Below are positions 34,436 to 41,236 of a DNA stretch of 64,000 nt, piece by piece. The translations under genes were made by a program, and so were the position numbers. Under the pieces are notes generated by a model. The model saw only the letters and a list, made by a program, of their open reading frames with translations, did no database searches and was not told the DNA's origin. Source of the stretch: Lapillicoccus jejuensis (lineage in GTDB: Bacteria; Actinomycetota; Actinomycetes; Actinomycetales; Dermatophilaceae); contig NZ_VFMN01000001.1 of assembly GCF_006715055.1 (NCBI RefSeq), positions 1 to 64,000 of the forward strand. Direction: 5' to 3'. Position 1 is the stretch's first letter. Every line of letters starts with the position of its first letter.

Positions 34436-35833
34436 TCACCGCGCCTCGACCCGTGCGCCCCGGGCCAGGTCGGCCCGGTCGGCTGCCGCCACCCCCGCCG
34501 ACCACCCCTCGTGGTCGGTGGGGGTCGGCATCGGCGCCGAGTGCAGCGTGCCGAAGAGCTGGTCGACGGTCGCGTCGACCTCCTCGCGCCGCTGCTCGAG
34601 GACGTGCACGAGCGTGCCGCCACCGCCACCGCCACCGCGACGTGACGCCGCCGCAGGACCGCCTGCCCGGTCGCCGGCGGCCTCCTCCGCTGAGACCTCC
34701 TCGACGACCTGCTGGGCGGCCTGCTCGAGCCGCTGACCGACCCGGTCGGCGAACGCGGTGAGGAACGACTGCCGGAACGAGCGGGTCCGCGACGTCCCCC
34801 ACCGGGTGCTCTTGCTCCCGTGCTCGGTCAGCTCCCGCGTCGACTGCAGCAGCAGCGACGTGAACAGGGTCTCGGTCGCGGCGAGGTCGGGGCCGAAGCC
34901 GACCACGGTGACGAAGCCGAGCTCCTTCGTCCACACCGACCGGCACCGGTTCGCGTGGGCGACGACCCCGAGCAGCATGACCTTCGCCTGCTCGTAGGGG
35001 CGGTCGACCCCGATCCGGCGACCCCGCGGGGCGTCGTGCTCGGGTCCGGCCGCGTCGAGCAGCGCCCGGTCGATGCTGTGCCGCGCCATCAGCGCCTGCG
35101 CGCCCGCGGTGAACGTCTCGGCCTCCGCCGGGTACGTCGTCGCCTCGGCCTTGGCCAGCAGCAGCCGCACCCGCTCCAGCACGCGCTGGTCGACGTCGCC
35201 GCGGCTGTCGACCGGTTCGCGCCACTGCCCGGGCAGCGGGTCGAGGGCCTCGAGGCGCACCAGGCCGCGCAGGAAGATCATCACCGGCAGCGCCGTCAGG
35301 CACACCTCGACCAGATCGCCCCCGTCGCGAGCCACCCTCGCACTCAACGGTTCCCGGTCGGCTGGCCACCACGTGGCGACGTCCGCCATCGCCAGCTGGT
35401 CGTGCCAGGACGGCGTGACCGTCGCCGACGCGTACCGGGCGAGGTCGGCGAGGAGCAGGTCGCCCAGCAGCTCCACCGACCCCGCCGGCAGGTCGCGCCG
35501 CGCCAGCCGCAGCAGGTCCGCCGGCTGCCAGCCCTTCCGCCACGCGGAGTCGACCACGTCGGCCAGCTCGGTCCGCAGCTCGGTCAGGGCCCGACGGCCC
35601 GAGGCCCCGGCCAGGATCCGGCGCAGCTCGGCGACCGCTCCGAGGCCCTCGCTCTCCCGCTTCTGCCGGCGCCACCACAGCACCTCCCGCGCCAGCGACA
35701 CCCAGACGTCCCAGTGCTCCGGCCCGCCCTCCTCCTCGTCCGGCACGCCGTACGGCGCCCCGAAGGCCGCCCCCGGCGGACTGCCCGGCCGCGCGGCCCG
35801 CGTCTCGCGGCGGCGACGACTCTGCTTGCCCAT
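34436..35833 (-). CDS. DUF2786-containing protein
   Basis: A 465-residue protein. The middle has the DUF2786 signature RVRLLLAKAEATTYPAEAETFTAGAQALMARHSID (about 205-240), followed by a region rich in basic and Thr residues (VGFGPDLAATETLFTSLLLQST, RSFRQSFLTAFADRVGQRL). A Gly-rich stretch near residue 405 separates a C-terminal tail. There is no signal peptide, membrane helix or known catalytic motif. DUF2786 proteins are found in many actinobacteria and phages and have no established role. ATG 35833 has GGAG about 11 bases upstream. It diverges from the unknown gene at 36011, and the space between them contains the long-spaced GTCCACAGG inverted repeat. Confidence 0.75.
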   Translation of the reverse strand: MGKQSRRRRETRAARPGSPPGAAFGAPYGVPDEEEGGPEHWDVWVSLAREVLWWRRQKRESEGLGAVAELRRILAGASGRRALTELRTELADVVDSAWRKGWQPADLLRLARRDLPAGSVELLGDLLLADLARYASATVTPSWHDQLAMADVATWWPADREPLSARVARDGGDLVEVCLTALPVMIFLRGLVRLEALDPLPGQWREPVDSRGDVDQRVLERVRLLLAKAEATTYPAEAETFTAGAQALMARHSIDRALLDAAGPEHDAPRGRRIGVDRPYEQAKVMLLGVVAHANRCRSVWTKELGFVTVVGFGPDLAATETLFTSLLLQSTRELTEHGSKSTRWGTSRTRSFRQSFLTAFADRVGQRLEQAAQQVVEEVSAEEAAGDRAGGPAAASRRGGGGGGGTLVHVLEQRREEVDATVDQLFGTLHSAPMPTPTDHEGWSAGVAAADRADLARGARVEAR

Positions 35834-35922
35834 GCCGGTCGGTTCTCCTTCGTGCGTTCTCACTCGGAACGGTGCGGTACAGGGCCCACCTTGACCGATC
35901 CGCACCTCGATCTGCCGATGTC

Positions 35923-35970
35923 GTCCACAGGATCGGTCCGGCCCTCGGTAACGTCACCACCCCTGTGGAC
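35923..35970. promoter_or_regulatory. Inverted repeat GTCCACAGG/CCTGTGGAC between divergent genes
   Basis: Perfect 9-bp arms (35923-35931, 35962-35970) with a 30-bp spacer. Both arms lie in the context TCGTCCACA, one mismatch from the actinobacterial DnaA box TTGTCCACA. The repeat mirrors that at 3529-3564, in front of a paralogous gene. A common regulator or DnaA binding is inferred. Confidence 0.4.
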
Positions 35971-36010
35971 GACGACCGGCTGCTGCTGGTCGGGCTGACA
36001 GCCTCGGTGG

Positions 36011-36517
36011 ATGACCGCTGACCTGCACGACTGGGACCTGGCCGACCCGAGCGAGACGCTCGCCGAGATCGTCAGCCTCGTCCGCCCCGCCGTCGGTGAC
36101 GTCGTCGTCGCCGTGGTCCGGCGCCATGACGACGGCGCCCACGGCGTCGAGGACGCGATGAGGGTCCGGCGTGCCCGTCCGGTCCCCCACCCGCGGCAGC
36201 TGCCTGCGCGATCCGACCGCGAGGCACAGGAGCTCGTCGGGGAGGCGGCCCGCCGGCTCATGGCCGGCCGCGGCGACCCCCACGCCTGGGGCGGCGACCG
36301 CCGTCACGTCCTCGTCACTGTGGTCTGCCGTCGAGGCCACCTGGAGCCCGGAGCGGAGGAGACGCGCTGGCTGCACGCCTGGCGAGACGCTCCTCTCGAC
36401 GTCCCCGTCGTCACCGGGGACGTCTACACGCTGACCGAGGAGGGATGGACGGGCTTCATGGACCGACGCACCGGCGCCACCCCGTCCCTCACCCCCGACC
36501 GCGAGGCCGGGGCGTGA
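36011..36517 (+). CDS. Unknown-family 168-residue protein, intact paralogue of the 3607 gene
   Basis: I do not recognise this protein. It is cytoplasmic by composition, with an acidic start (LHDWDLADPSETLAEIVSLVRPAVGDVVVAVVRRHD), a central Arg-rich part and a conserved C-terminal half: VLVTVVCRRGHLEPGAEETRWLHAWRDAP and GDVYTLTEEGWTGFMDRRTGA. The same order occurs, with frame errors, at 3607-4139. The pattern of a VTVVCRRG strand followed by GDVYTLT recalls a small alpha/beta fold, but nothing catalytic stands out. Both copies face away from another unknown gene across an inverted repeat, which suggests a conserved two-gene divergent unit or a shared regulator. It precedes a toxin-antitoxin module by 56 bp. 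Confidence 0.65.
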   Translation: MTADLHDWDLADPSETLAEIVSLVRPAVGDVVVAVVRRHDDGAHGVEDAMRVRRARPVPHPRQLPARSDREAQELVGEAARRLMAGRGDPHAWGGDRRHVLVTVVCRRGHLEPGAEETRWLHAWRDAPLDVPVVTGDVYTLTEEGWTGFMDRRTGATPSLTPDREAGA

Positions 36518-36546
36518 GCTCGAGTCCTTCACGAGCGCGTCCCGTG

Positions 36547-36564
36547 GGTAGCACAAGTGCTACC
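36547..36564. promoter_or_regulatory. Palindromic operator candidate of a Phd-type module
   Basis: Perfect 8-bp arms GGTAGCAC and GTGCTACC separated by AA end nine bases before the GTG start of the antitoxin. The position between promoter and start fits Phd/YefM autoregulation. The message would be almost leaderless. Confidence 0.55.
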
Positions 36565-36573
36565 TTGACGATC

Positions 36574-36825
36574 GTGGACACCGTAGGAGTGCGTGAGCTC
36601 CGCCAGAACGCGTCGGACCTGCTGCGACGCGTCGAGCAGGGCGAGGAGCTTCTCATCACCGTGTCCGGGCGACCCGCAGCCCGGATCACCCCGGTGGCCG
36701 CCGATCACTGGCGACGCTGGGATGAGGTCAAGGCGGTCTTCGCCTCCCCGATCGACGACTCCTGGGAGTCCGACCTCGAGCTGCTCGACACGTCGGTGGC
36801 CGACCCGTGGGAGCGCACCCGATGA
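36574..36825 (+). CDS. Phd/YefM-family antitoxin
   Basis: An 83-residue antitoxin with the Phd/YefM DNA-binding fold: VDTVGVRELRQNASDLLRRVEQGEELLITVSGRPAARITPV, where VGVRELRQNAS is the diagnostic start. The C-terminal acidic tail (DDSWESDLELLDTSVADPWERTR) would bind the toxin. Start GTG 36574 lies just after the palindrome. The stop shares four bases (ATGA) with the toxin start. Its partner is a PIN toxin rather than Doc or RelE, a common combination in actinobacteria. Confidence 0.85.
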   Translation: MDTVGVRELRQNASDLLRRVEQGEELLITVSGRPAARITPVAADHWRRWDEVKAVFASPIDDSWESDLELLDTSVADPWERTR

Positions 36826-37202
36826 GGACGGTCCTCGACACCAGCGTCCTCATCGCCTCGGACATCACCACCCTGGACGGCGATCTCGCGATCAGCGCCG
36901 TCAGCCTGGCCGAGCTGTCCTACGGCGTGCTGGTCACAGCGGACCCGGCCGAGCGAGCGGATCGGCTGCGGCGTCTGCAGGAGGTCGAGCGTCACTTCAA
37001 CGCCCTCCCGGTGGACAGCACCGTGGCGACGGCATACGGCGAGCTGGCGGCCGCGGTCGTCGCCGGCGGCCGGCGGCCCAGGACGCGAGCGATGGACCTG
37101 CTCATCGCCGCGACCGCTCGCGCGCACGACGCCCGGCTCCTCACCCGCAACGGTGACGACCTGCGCGGTATCGAGCACCTGGTGGACGTCGTCCCGGTCT
37201 GA
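36822..37202 (+). CDS. vapC: PIN-domain ribonuclease toxin of a Phd-VapC module
   Basis: A 126-residue PIN protein: Asp in MRTVLDTSVLIASD, Glu in VSLAELSYGVL, Asp in RAMDLLIAATARAHDA, and a terminal LLTRNGDDLRGI that carries Asn/Asp in the last acidic position. These residues match the VapC active site, so an RNA-cleaving toxin is expected. ATG 36822 overlaps the antitoxin stop. The gene ends two bases from the stop of the truncated histidine kinase on the other strand, with no terminator between them. Confidence 0.85.
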   Translation: MRTVLDTSVLIASDITTLDGDLAISAVSLAELSYGVLVTADPAERADRLRRLQEVERHFNALPVDSTVATAYGELAAAVVAGGRRPRTRAMDLLIAATARAHDARLLTRNGDDLRGIEHLVDVVPV

Positions 37203-37203
37203 C

Positions 37204-38095
37204 TCACGCCCGCAGCGGCAGCACCGCCGTCACCCGACCACCCGTCTCGGTCGCGCCGAACGACACCCGTCCACCGGCCTCGGCGGCCCGCTCGCGCATC
37301 CCGGTCAGCCCCACCCCCGGCACCCAGCGCCCGCCCGGGCCGCCGTCGTCCTCGACGACGACCCGCAACTCGTCCCCCTCGACCACGACGCACACCCGCG
37401 CCGAGGCCCCACTCCCGTGCCGGGCGACGTTGAGCAGCGCCTCCACCGCGATCCGGTACGCCGCCACCTCGGTCACCGCCGCGAGCTCGGGCAACGCCGT
37501 GGGCGCCGCCACCGACGCCACGAGCGGGCGCCCCTGGGGCGAGACCAGCCCGCGCGCCCGCTGCCGCAGCGCCTCGACCAGCCCCAGCTCGTCGAGCGCC
37601 GGCGGCCGCATCCCGTAGACGATCCGCCGCACGTCCCCGACCGCCTCGGCCGCGTCCTGGCGCAGCCCGCGCACCAGCTCGCGCGCGGCGGGAGCGTCGA
37701 CGTCGAGGAGGTTGTCGACCGCGTCGGCGGCGAAGGCGATCCCGCTCAGCTGCGGTCCGAGCCCGTCGTGCAGGTCGCGCCGCAGCCGACGTCGCTCGTC
37801 CTCGAGCGCGGCCGCGGTCGCCGCCCGCGCCTCCTGCAGCTGCCCGCGCTGGCTCTGCGCCTCGAGGGTGAGCGCGAGCAGCGGGACGGTCAGCCGCAGC
37901 ACCCGCTCGTCGTCGGCGCCGAGGGTCAGCTCCCCCGGCCGCAGCCCGACGACGAGCGCGAGCGGCGGACCCGACCCGCCGGGCACGTCCAGTCGCCGGA
38001 CGAGTCCGCCCTCCTCGCCGCTGGAGGCGACGACGACCCCGCCCTCCTCGAGTGCGACCCACGGCAGCCGCAGCGCCGCCCGGACGGCCGCTGCT
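37204..38095 (-). pseudogene. Sensor histidine kinase, N-terminally truncated
   Basis: Only the C-terminal part of a NarL/LiaS-type kinase is present. It has the end of a GAF- or linker-like region (AAVRAALRLPWVALEEGGVVVAS), a coiled segment (LTLEAQSQRGQLQEARAATAAALEDERRRLRRDLHDGLGPQLSG) with the phospho-acceptor His in RRDLHDGLGP, and a HATPase_c domain with AYRIAVEALLNVARH (N box), VVEDDGGPGG, GVGLTGMRERA and a final GGRVTAVLPL. The sensor and membrane helices are missing. The frame is open to about 38095, where it runs into a fragment of an opposite-strand gene. The first possible start (GTG 37986) would begin inside a domain. No response regulator gene is adjacent. This is a deletion junction or misassembly. 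Confidence 0.65.
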
Positions 38096-38240
38096 GCTTG
38101 CCTGCTGGCCGGTGCTGCACGTGATCGGGCTGGTGTTCTTCGGCAACGAGGTCCCGCAGGTCATCGGCGCCGCCCTCCAGGTGGTCGGGTTCGCGCTCTG
38201 CGCACGCGAGCTGGCTCGGGCGCCGCGCGCTGCCGTCTGA
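38090..38240 (+). pseudogene. 3' fragment of a membrane-protein gene
   Basis: About 50 residues of a hydrophobic protein remain (LLLACWPVLHVIGLVFFG, then PQVIGAALQVVGFALCARELARAP and a stop at 38240), consistent with the last two membrane helices of a larger protein. It has no start of its own and begins where the truncated kinase on the other strand ends. A strong hairpin terminator follows, which supports a real gene end here. The parent family is not recognisable from this piece. Confidence 0.5.
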
Positions 38241-38259
38241 GGAGACCCCGTACGGCGGA

Positions 38260-38285
38260 GGGCCGCACCCTGGGGGGTGCGGCCC
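38260..38285 (+). terminator. Rho-independent-like terminator after the membrane-protein fragment
   Basis: A perfect 11-bp stem GGGCCGCACCC/GGGTGCGGCCC with a four-base loop is followed by TTCGC. It begins 19 bp after the stop at 38240. The same CCCGTACGGCGGAG lead-in and a similar stem recur at 40182-40223. Confidence 0.75.
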
Positions 38286-38327
38286 TTCGCGTGCAGCGGC
38301 TGAGCCGTGGAGCAGCCAGTCCTGGTC

Positions 38328-39314
38328 TCAGGGCGTCGCGCTCGTCCCCGTCAGCGGATGCGCGGGCCGAGTCGAGGCAGGCGGTGTCGTGGGATGCGAC
38401 CCCTCGTGGGACGGCGTCGGTCGGGGCTGCGACGGCGCCGGTCGTGCGACGACCGCGGTCACAGCGACCGCGACCAGCGAGCCGACGCCCATCGCGAGCG
38501 GCGGACCGAGGAGCACGCACATCAGCACGATCAGGACCTTGACCGGCATGCCCCGCCGAGCTGCGGGACGCCGACGTGGCGAGGGCCGCCTCGTCGCACG
38601 AGGCGCCCTCGATCGGCGAGGGTGACCGGGCGGCGGGGCCGATACATCGCCGCGGGCGGGTGCCGGCCGGCTGACGACTGTCGTGGTCGTCGCGTCCGGG
38701 AACTCGCGGGCGCACACGCCGAAGAGTGACCCGGACTGGATGTCGTCCATCACCACGGGCCGTCGCAGGAACCACTCGCGCAAGCGCTGAGCCGGGACGA
38801 CGTGCACGCCGGCGACGAACGCCGGTTCCAGGCCCTGGTGGTGATCGCGGGCGAGGACGAGGAGCGGGGTCACCTGGACGCGCAGCCTCGCGGCCATGAC
38901 GTCGGCGTACCCCCCGACGGTGGCCAGGTCCTTGTTGCGTCCGTACCGGCGACTGTCGGAGTGCACCCACAGGGTGTCGTCACTCACGGACACGTCACCG
39001 GACCAGCTCTTCGTGTCGAGGACGAAGACCCCCGCGTTGGTGACGACGACGTGGTCGAGGTTGACCCTCGACCTGCCCGGCTCCAGCAGCCGGTCGTGCA
39101 GCACGGCGAGCTCCAGGGGGAACGACCCGAGGAGCTGCGCGACCGCTTCCTCGCCCTCGGCACCGACCCGCCAGCGCCCCGCCTTCTCCCGCGCCTGCAG
39201 GTAGTCGCGATGACTTTGCTCGGCTCGACGGCTCCAGTACGCCGCCTGCGCCCGAGCCGACCCGCCCGCCCCACTCGTCGCACGTCCGCCCGACGTCACC
39301 TGCTCCGTCACCAC
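38328..39314 (-). CDS. NERD-domain protein with C-terminal membrane segment
   Basis: A 328-residue paralogue of the 16248 protein. After a helical start (QAAYWSRRAEQSHRDYLQAREKAGRW) the NERD domain shows VNLDHVVVTNAGVFVLDTKSW, TPLLVLARDHHQG, VAGVHVVPAQRLREWFLRRPVVM. An Arg/Pro-rich linker leads to a hydrophobic stretch VKVLIVLMCVLLGPPLAMGVGSLVAVAVTAVVA (about 258-290), probably one or two membrane helices, and then a Pro/Ser/Thr-rich tail that may lie outside. The E-x-K of the typical site is D-T-K here. GTG 39314 or the GTG three bases downstream may be used; a GGGGGAG precedes them. Function unknown. Confidence 0.72.
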   Translation of the reverse strand: MVTEQVTSGGRATSGAGGSARAQAAYWSRRAEQSHRDYLQAREKAGRWRVGAEGEEAVAQLLGSFPLELAVLHDRLLEPGRSRVNLDHVVVTNAGVFVLDTKSWSGDVSVSDDTLWVHSDSRRYGRNKDLATVGGYADVMAARLRVQVTPLLVLARDHHQGLEPAFVAGVHVVPAQRLREWFLRRPVVMDDIQSGSLFGVCAREFPDATTTTVVSRPAPARGDVSAPPPGHPRRSRAPRATRRPSPRRRPAARRGMPVKVLIVLMCVLLGPPLAMGVGSLVAVAVTAVVARPAPSQPRPTPSHEGSHPTTPPASTRPAHPLTGTSATP

Positions 39315-39684
39315 TCCCCCTGCTCGGCCGCCTCCGTCTCAGGACGGCGCGCCGACGAGTATCGGCGTCGACGCCGGAATGCCGAAAGCCGCGCAACGGA
39401 CACACTGCGCGGGCCGAACGGACGACAAGTGGCGGCCCCTCGGCGTGTTCGCCAGAGGTGGCTCTCCGATCGGTGCTTCGTGGACCCTCCGGCTCCTCGT
39501 CGTCGTGAGAGGCCTCGACAGTTGGTGACGTTCGAGGACGATCGGGCCACCGGGAGAAGGGTGGCAGGAGGCATCTTTTCCGTTCGCGGACGAGCGCGCC
39601 GAGGCCGAAGGTCTGAAGGGGTTCTGAAGGGCCCGGAGCAACAGTTCCTGCATCAGCTCTCAGCGCTCAATGGAGGTCTCTGTC
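39315..39684. other. Intergenic region without a recognisable gene
   Basis: This 370-bp stretch lies between two divergent genes. I see no convincing open frame, RNA gene or inverted repeat in it. The slightly less GC-rich part close to 39550-39680 is the likely promoter region of the secreted protein that follows. Confidence 0.5.
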
Positions 39685-40158
39685 ATGAAGCCCCGCCGCC
39701 TCATCGCCCCGCTCGTCGCCCTTGCCGCCGTGGTCTTCACCGCCGTCCCGGCCCAGGCGGCCAACGCCACCAGCTATGGCTTCGCCTGCAGCGCCTCCAA
39801 CCACTGGATCCGGCAGAACTGGCCCAACATCCGCACCGACTACTCGACGGCGCAGAACGTCTGGTTCGACACCGACCTCTACCGCTGGAACGGCTCGCAA
39901 TGGGCCTTCTGGCAGAGCTCCGGCTGGATGGGTGGTGCGTCGACCAGCTCGGGCCGCCGCGCACTCGGCTACCTCGCGGGGTCGCCGTACTACTTCCTGT
40001 ACGGGACGACGCGCAACGTCGCTCCGCTCCTGGGCTGGACCTTCACCCAGCTGCCCTCCGGTTACTACCGCACCGTGGAGTTCTACAGCACCCCCAGCGG
40101 GTCCTGGTCGACGTGGTCACACGTGCAGGGCGCCTCGGACGCCCACTGCCAGATCTGA
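39685..40158 (+). CDS. Small secreted protein of unknown function
   Basis: A 157-residue exported protein. The signal peptide is MKPRRLIAPLVALAAVVFTAVPAQA with cleavage after AQA. The mature protein has only two Cys, one near its N-terminus (FACSASNHWIRQNW) and one at the last residues (DAHCQI), which could form a disulfide closing the fold. It is rich in Trp, Tyr, Ser and Gly (FDTDLYRWNGSQWAFWQSSGW, SPYYFLYGTTRNVAPLLGWTFTQLPSGYY), as in extracellular beta-rich proteins. ATG 39685 has GGAGG eight bases upstream; an ATG 15 bases earlier is inside the ribosome-binding region. I do not recognise the family. It ends at a hairpin terminator shared with the convergent ABM gene. Confidence 0.72.
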   Translation: MKPRRLIAPLVALAAVVFTAVPAQAANATSYGFACSASNHWIRQNWPNIRTDYSTAQNVWFDTDLYRWNGSQWAFWQSSGWMGGASTSSGRRALGYLAGSPYYFLYGTTRNVAPLLGWTFTQLPSGYYRTVEFYSTPSGSWSTWSHVQGASDAHCQI

Positions 40159-40194
40159 ACCGCGCACCGCCGCACGGGCGCCCCGTACGGCGGA

Positions 40195-40223
40195 GAGCCG
40201 CACCCCAACGGGATGCGGCCCTC
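40195..40223. terminator. Hairpin between convergent genes
   Basis: GAGCCGCACCCC pairs imperfectly with GGGATGCGGCCCTC around an AAC loop, between the stops at 40158 and 40245. It resembles the terminator at 38260-38285 and shares its lead-in. Confidence 0.6.
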
Positions 40224-40244
40224 CACCTCGAGAACGGAGTCGGT

Positions 40245-40568
40245 CTACTTGACCGCCATCTCCCCCAGCTCGCTCCACCCGTCGACCTTCGTATTGATGA
40301 TGTCCGGAGTGCGCTGCAGGTACTGCGGCAGCTCGGCGGTGGCCTTCTTGAAGTGGTCCGACTGCACGTGGGCGCCGCCGGCGTCGTCGTCCTTGAACGC
40401 CTCGATGAGGACGTACTCGTTCGGGTCGGCGAGCGAGCGGGCCCACTGGAAGAACAGGCACCCCTCCTCCGCGTTGCACGCGTCGGTGAACTCCTTCGAC
40501 AGCTGCGGCCAGTCGTCGGCGTGCTCGGGCTTCACGGGGAACTTCGCGGTGATGAAGATCAACGTCAC
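40245..40568 (-). CDS. ABM-domain (antibiotic biosynthesis monooxygenase-like) protein
   Basis: A roughly 105-residue ferredoxin-like protein of the YgiN/ABM family: LIFITAKFPVKPEHADDWPQLSKEFTDACNAEEGCLFFQWARS, then NEYVLIEAFKDDDAGGAHVQSDHFKKATAELPQYL. The conserved N-terminal strand, the His in HVQSDHF and the length fit. Members oxidise or shield quinone-like compounds or bind haem. The start is ambiguous: GTG 40568 is too close to the AAGGAG sequence, while TTG 40562 sits five bases after it and gives an MIFITAKF start. It lies 34 bp after the DUF1097 gene and is probably read with it. Confidence 0.8.
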   Translation of the reverse strand: MTLIFITAKFPVKPEHADDWPQLSKEFTDACNAEEGCLFFQWARSLADPNEYVLIEAFKDDDAGGAHVQSDHFKKATAELPQYLQRTPDIINTKVDGWSELGEMAVK

Positions 40569-40602
40569 TCCTTCTCGAGGGTCAACAGGGACAGCGAGCG
40601 CC

Positions 40603-41097
40603 TCAGACCGCCGGCGCCGTCGGCACCTCGGCCGGCGCGGGCCGCACGACGGCCGCTTGGATCTTCTCCCCCAGCACGCCGGACGCGAAACCGAAGAGCG
40701 CGCCGACGACGAGCGCGGTCACGGTCGGCCAGAACGCGAACTGCGCGCCGAAGAACGACGCCGCACCGACGAACGCCCCCGGGATGAAGCTCAGAGGAGC
40801 CCACCCGGCCTGCAGGCACATGGCGACGGCGATGACCCCGACGGCGATGGCGAGGTTGCCCTTGAACGCGACGTGGCTGATGAACTCGACGACGAGCCAC
40901 CCGTAGACCGCGCCGGACAGGTTGGACAGCAGGCCGTTGCGCAACCCGGTGACCCCGCCGCCGGCGGCGAAGTAGCACGCCCACGCGGCGAAGCCGACCC
41001 ACGTGATGAGCGTGATCGAGGTGATGTTGGTGCTGAGCGCGGTCCAGATGCCGGCGAGGACGCCGATCGAGACACCGACGCCGATGTAGTTCTTCAC
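40603..41097 (-). CDS. DUF1097-family membrane protein
   Basis: A 164-residue integral membrane protein with about five helices: YIGVGVSIGVLAGIWTAL, ITLITWVGFAAWACYFAAGG, a short re-entrant LRNGLLSNLSGAVYGWLVVEF, NLAIAVGVIAVAMCLQAGW and TVTALVVGALFGFASGVL. The FAAWACYFAAGGG and NLSGAVYGW motifs are those of DUF1097 (YcdZ-like), of unknown transport role. GTG 41097 follows AAGGAGTCCTC. It is in line with the alcohol dehydrogenase gene but separated by 140 bp that contain a strong hairpin, so its level is probably lower or independently set. Confidence 0.83.
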   Translation of the reverse strand: MKNYIGVGVSIGVLAGIWTALSTNITSITLITWVGFAAWACYFAAGGGVTGLRNGLLSNLSGAVYGWLVVEFISHVAFKGNLAIAVGVIAVAMCLQAGWAPLSFIPGAFVGAASFFGAQFAFWPTVTALVVGALFGFASGVLGEKIQAAVVRPAPAEVPTAPAV

Positions 41098-41159
41098 GAG
41101 GACTCCTTTGTCCGTCGAGAGCCCGTGGCCGGGCAGGGGAAGGTCGAGCGCGTACGGAG

Positions 41160-41200
41160 CCGCGCCGGGCCGGGGATCAGGTCGCGCCGGCCCGGCGCGG
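41160..41200 (-). terminator. Intercistronic terminator/attenuator after the alcohol dehydrogenase gene
   Basis: A perfect 14-bp inverted repeat, CCGCGCCGGGCCGG and its complement (41160-41173, 41187-41200), with a 13-base loop, lies just downstream of the leftward dehydrogenase stop. It would end or reduce transcription into the DUF1097 gene. Confidence 0.65.
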
Positions 41201-41236
41201 TGGAGGGGGGACGAGCCGCCGTACGGCGGCCTGTCG

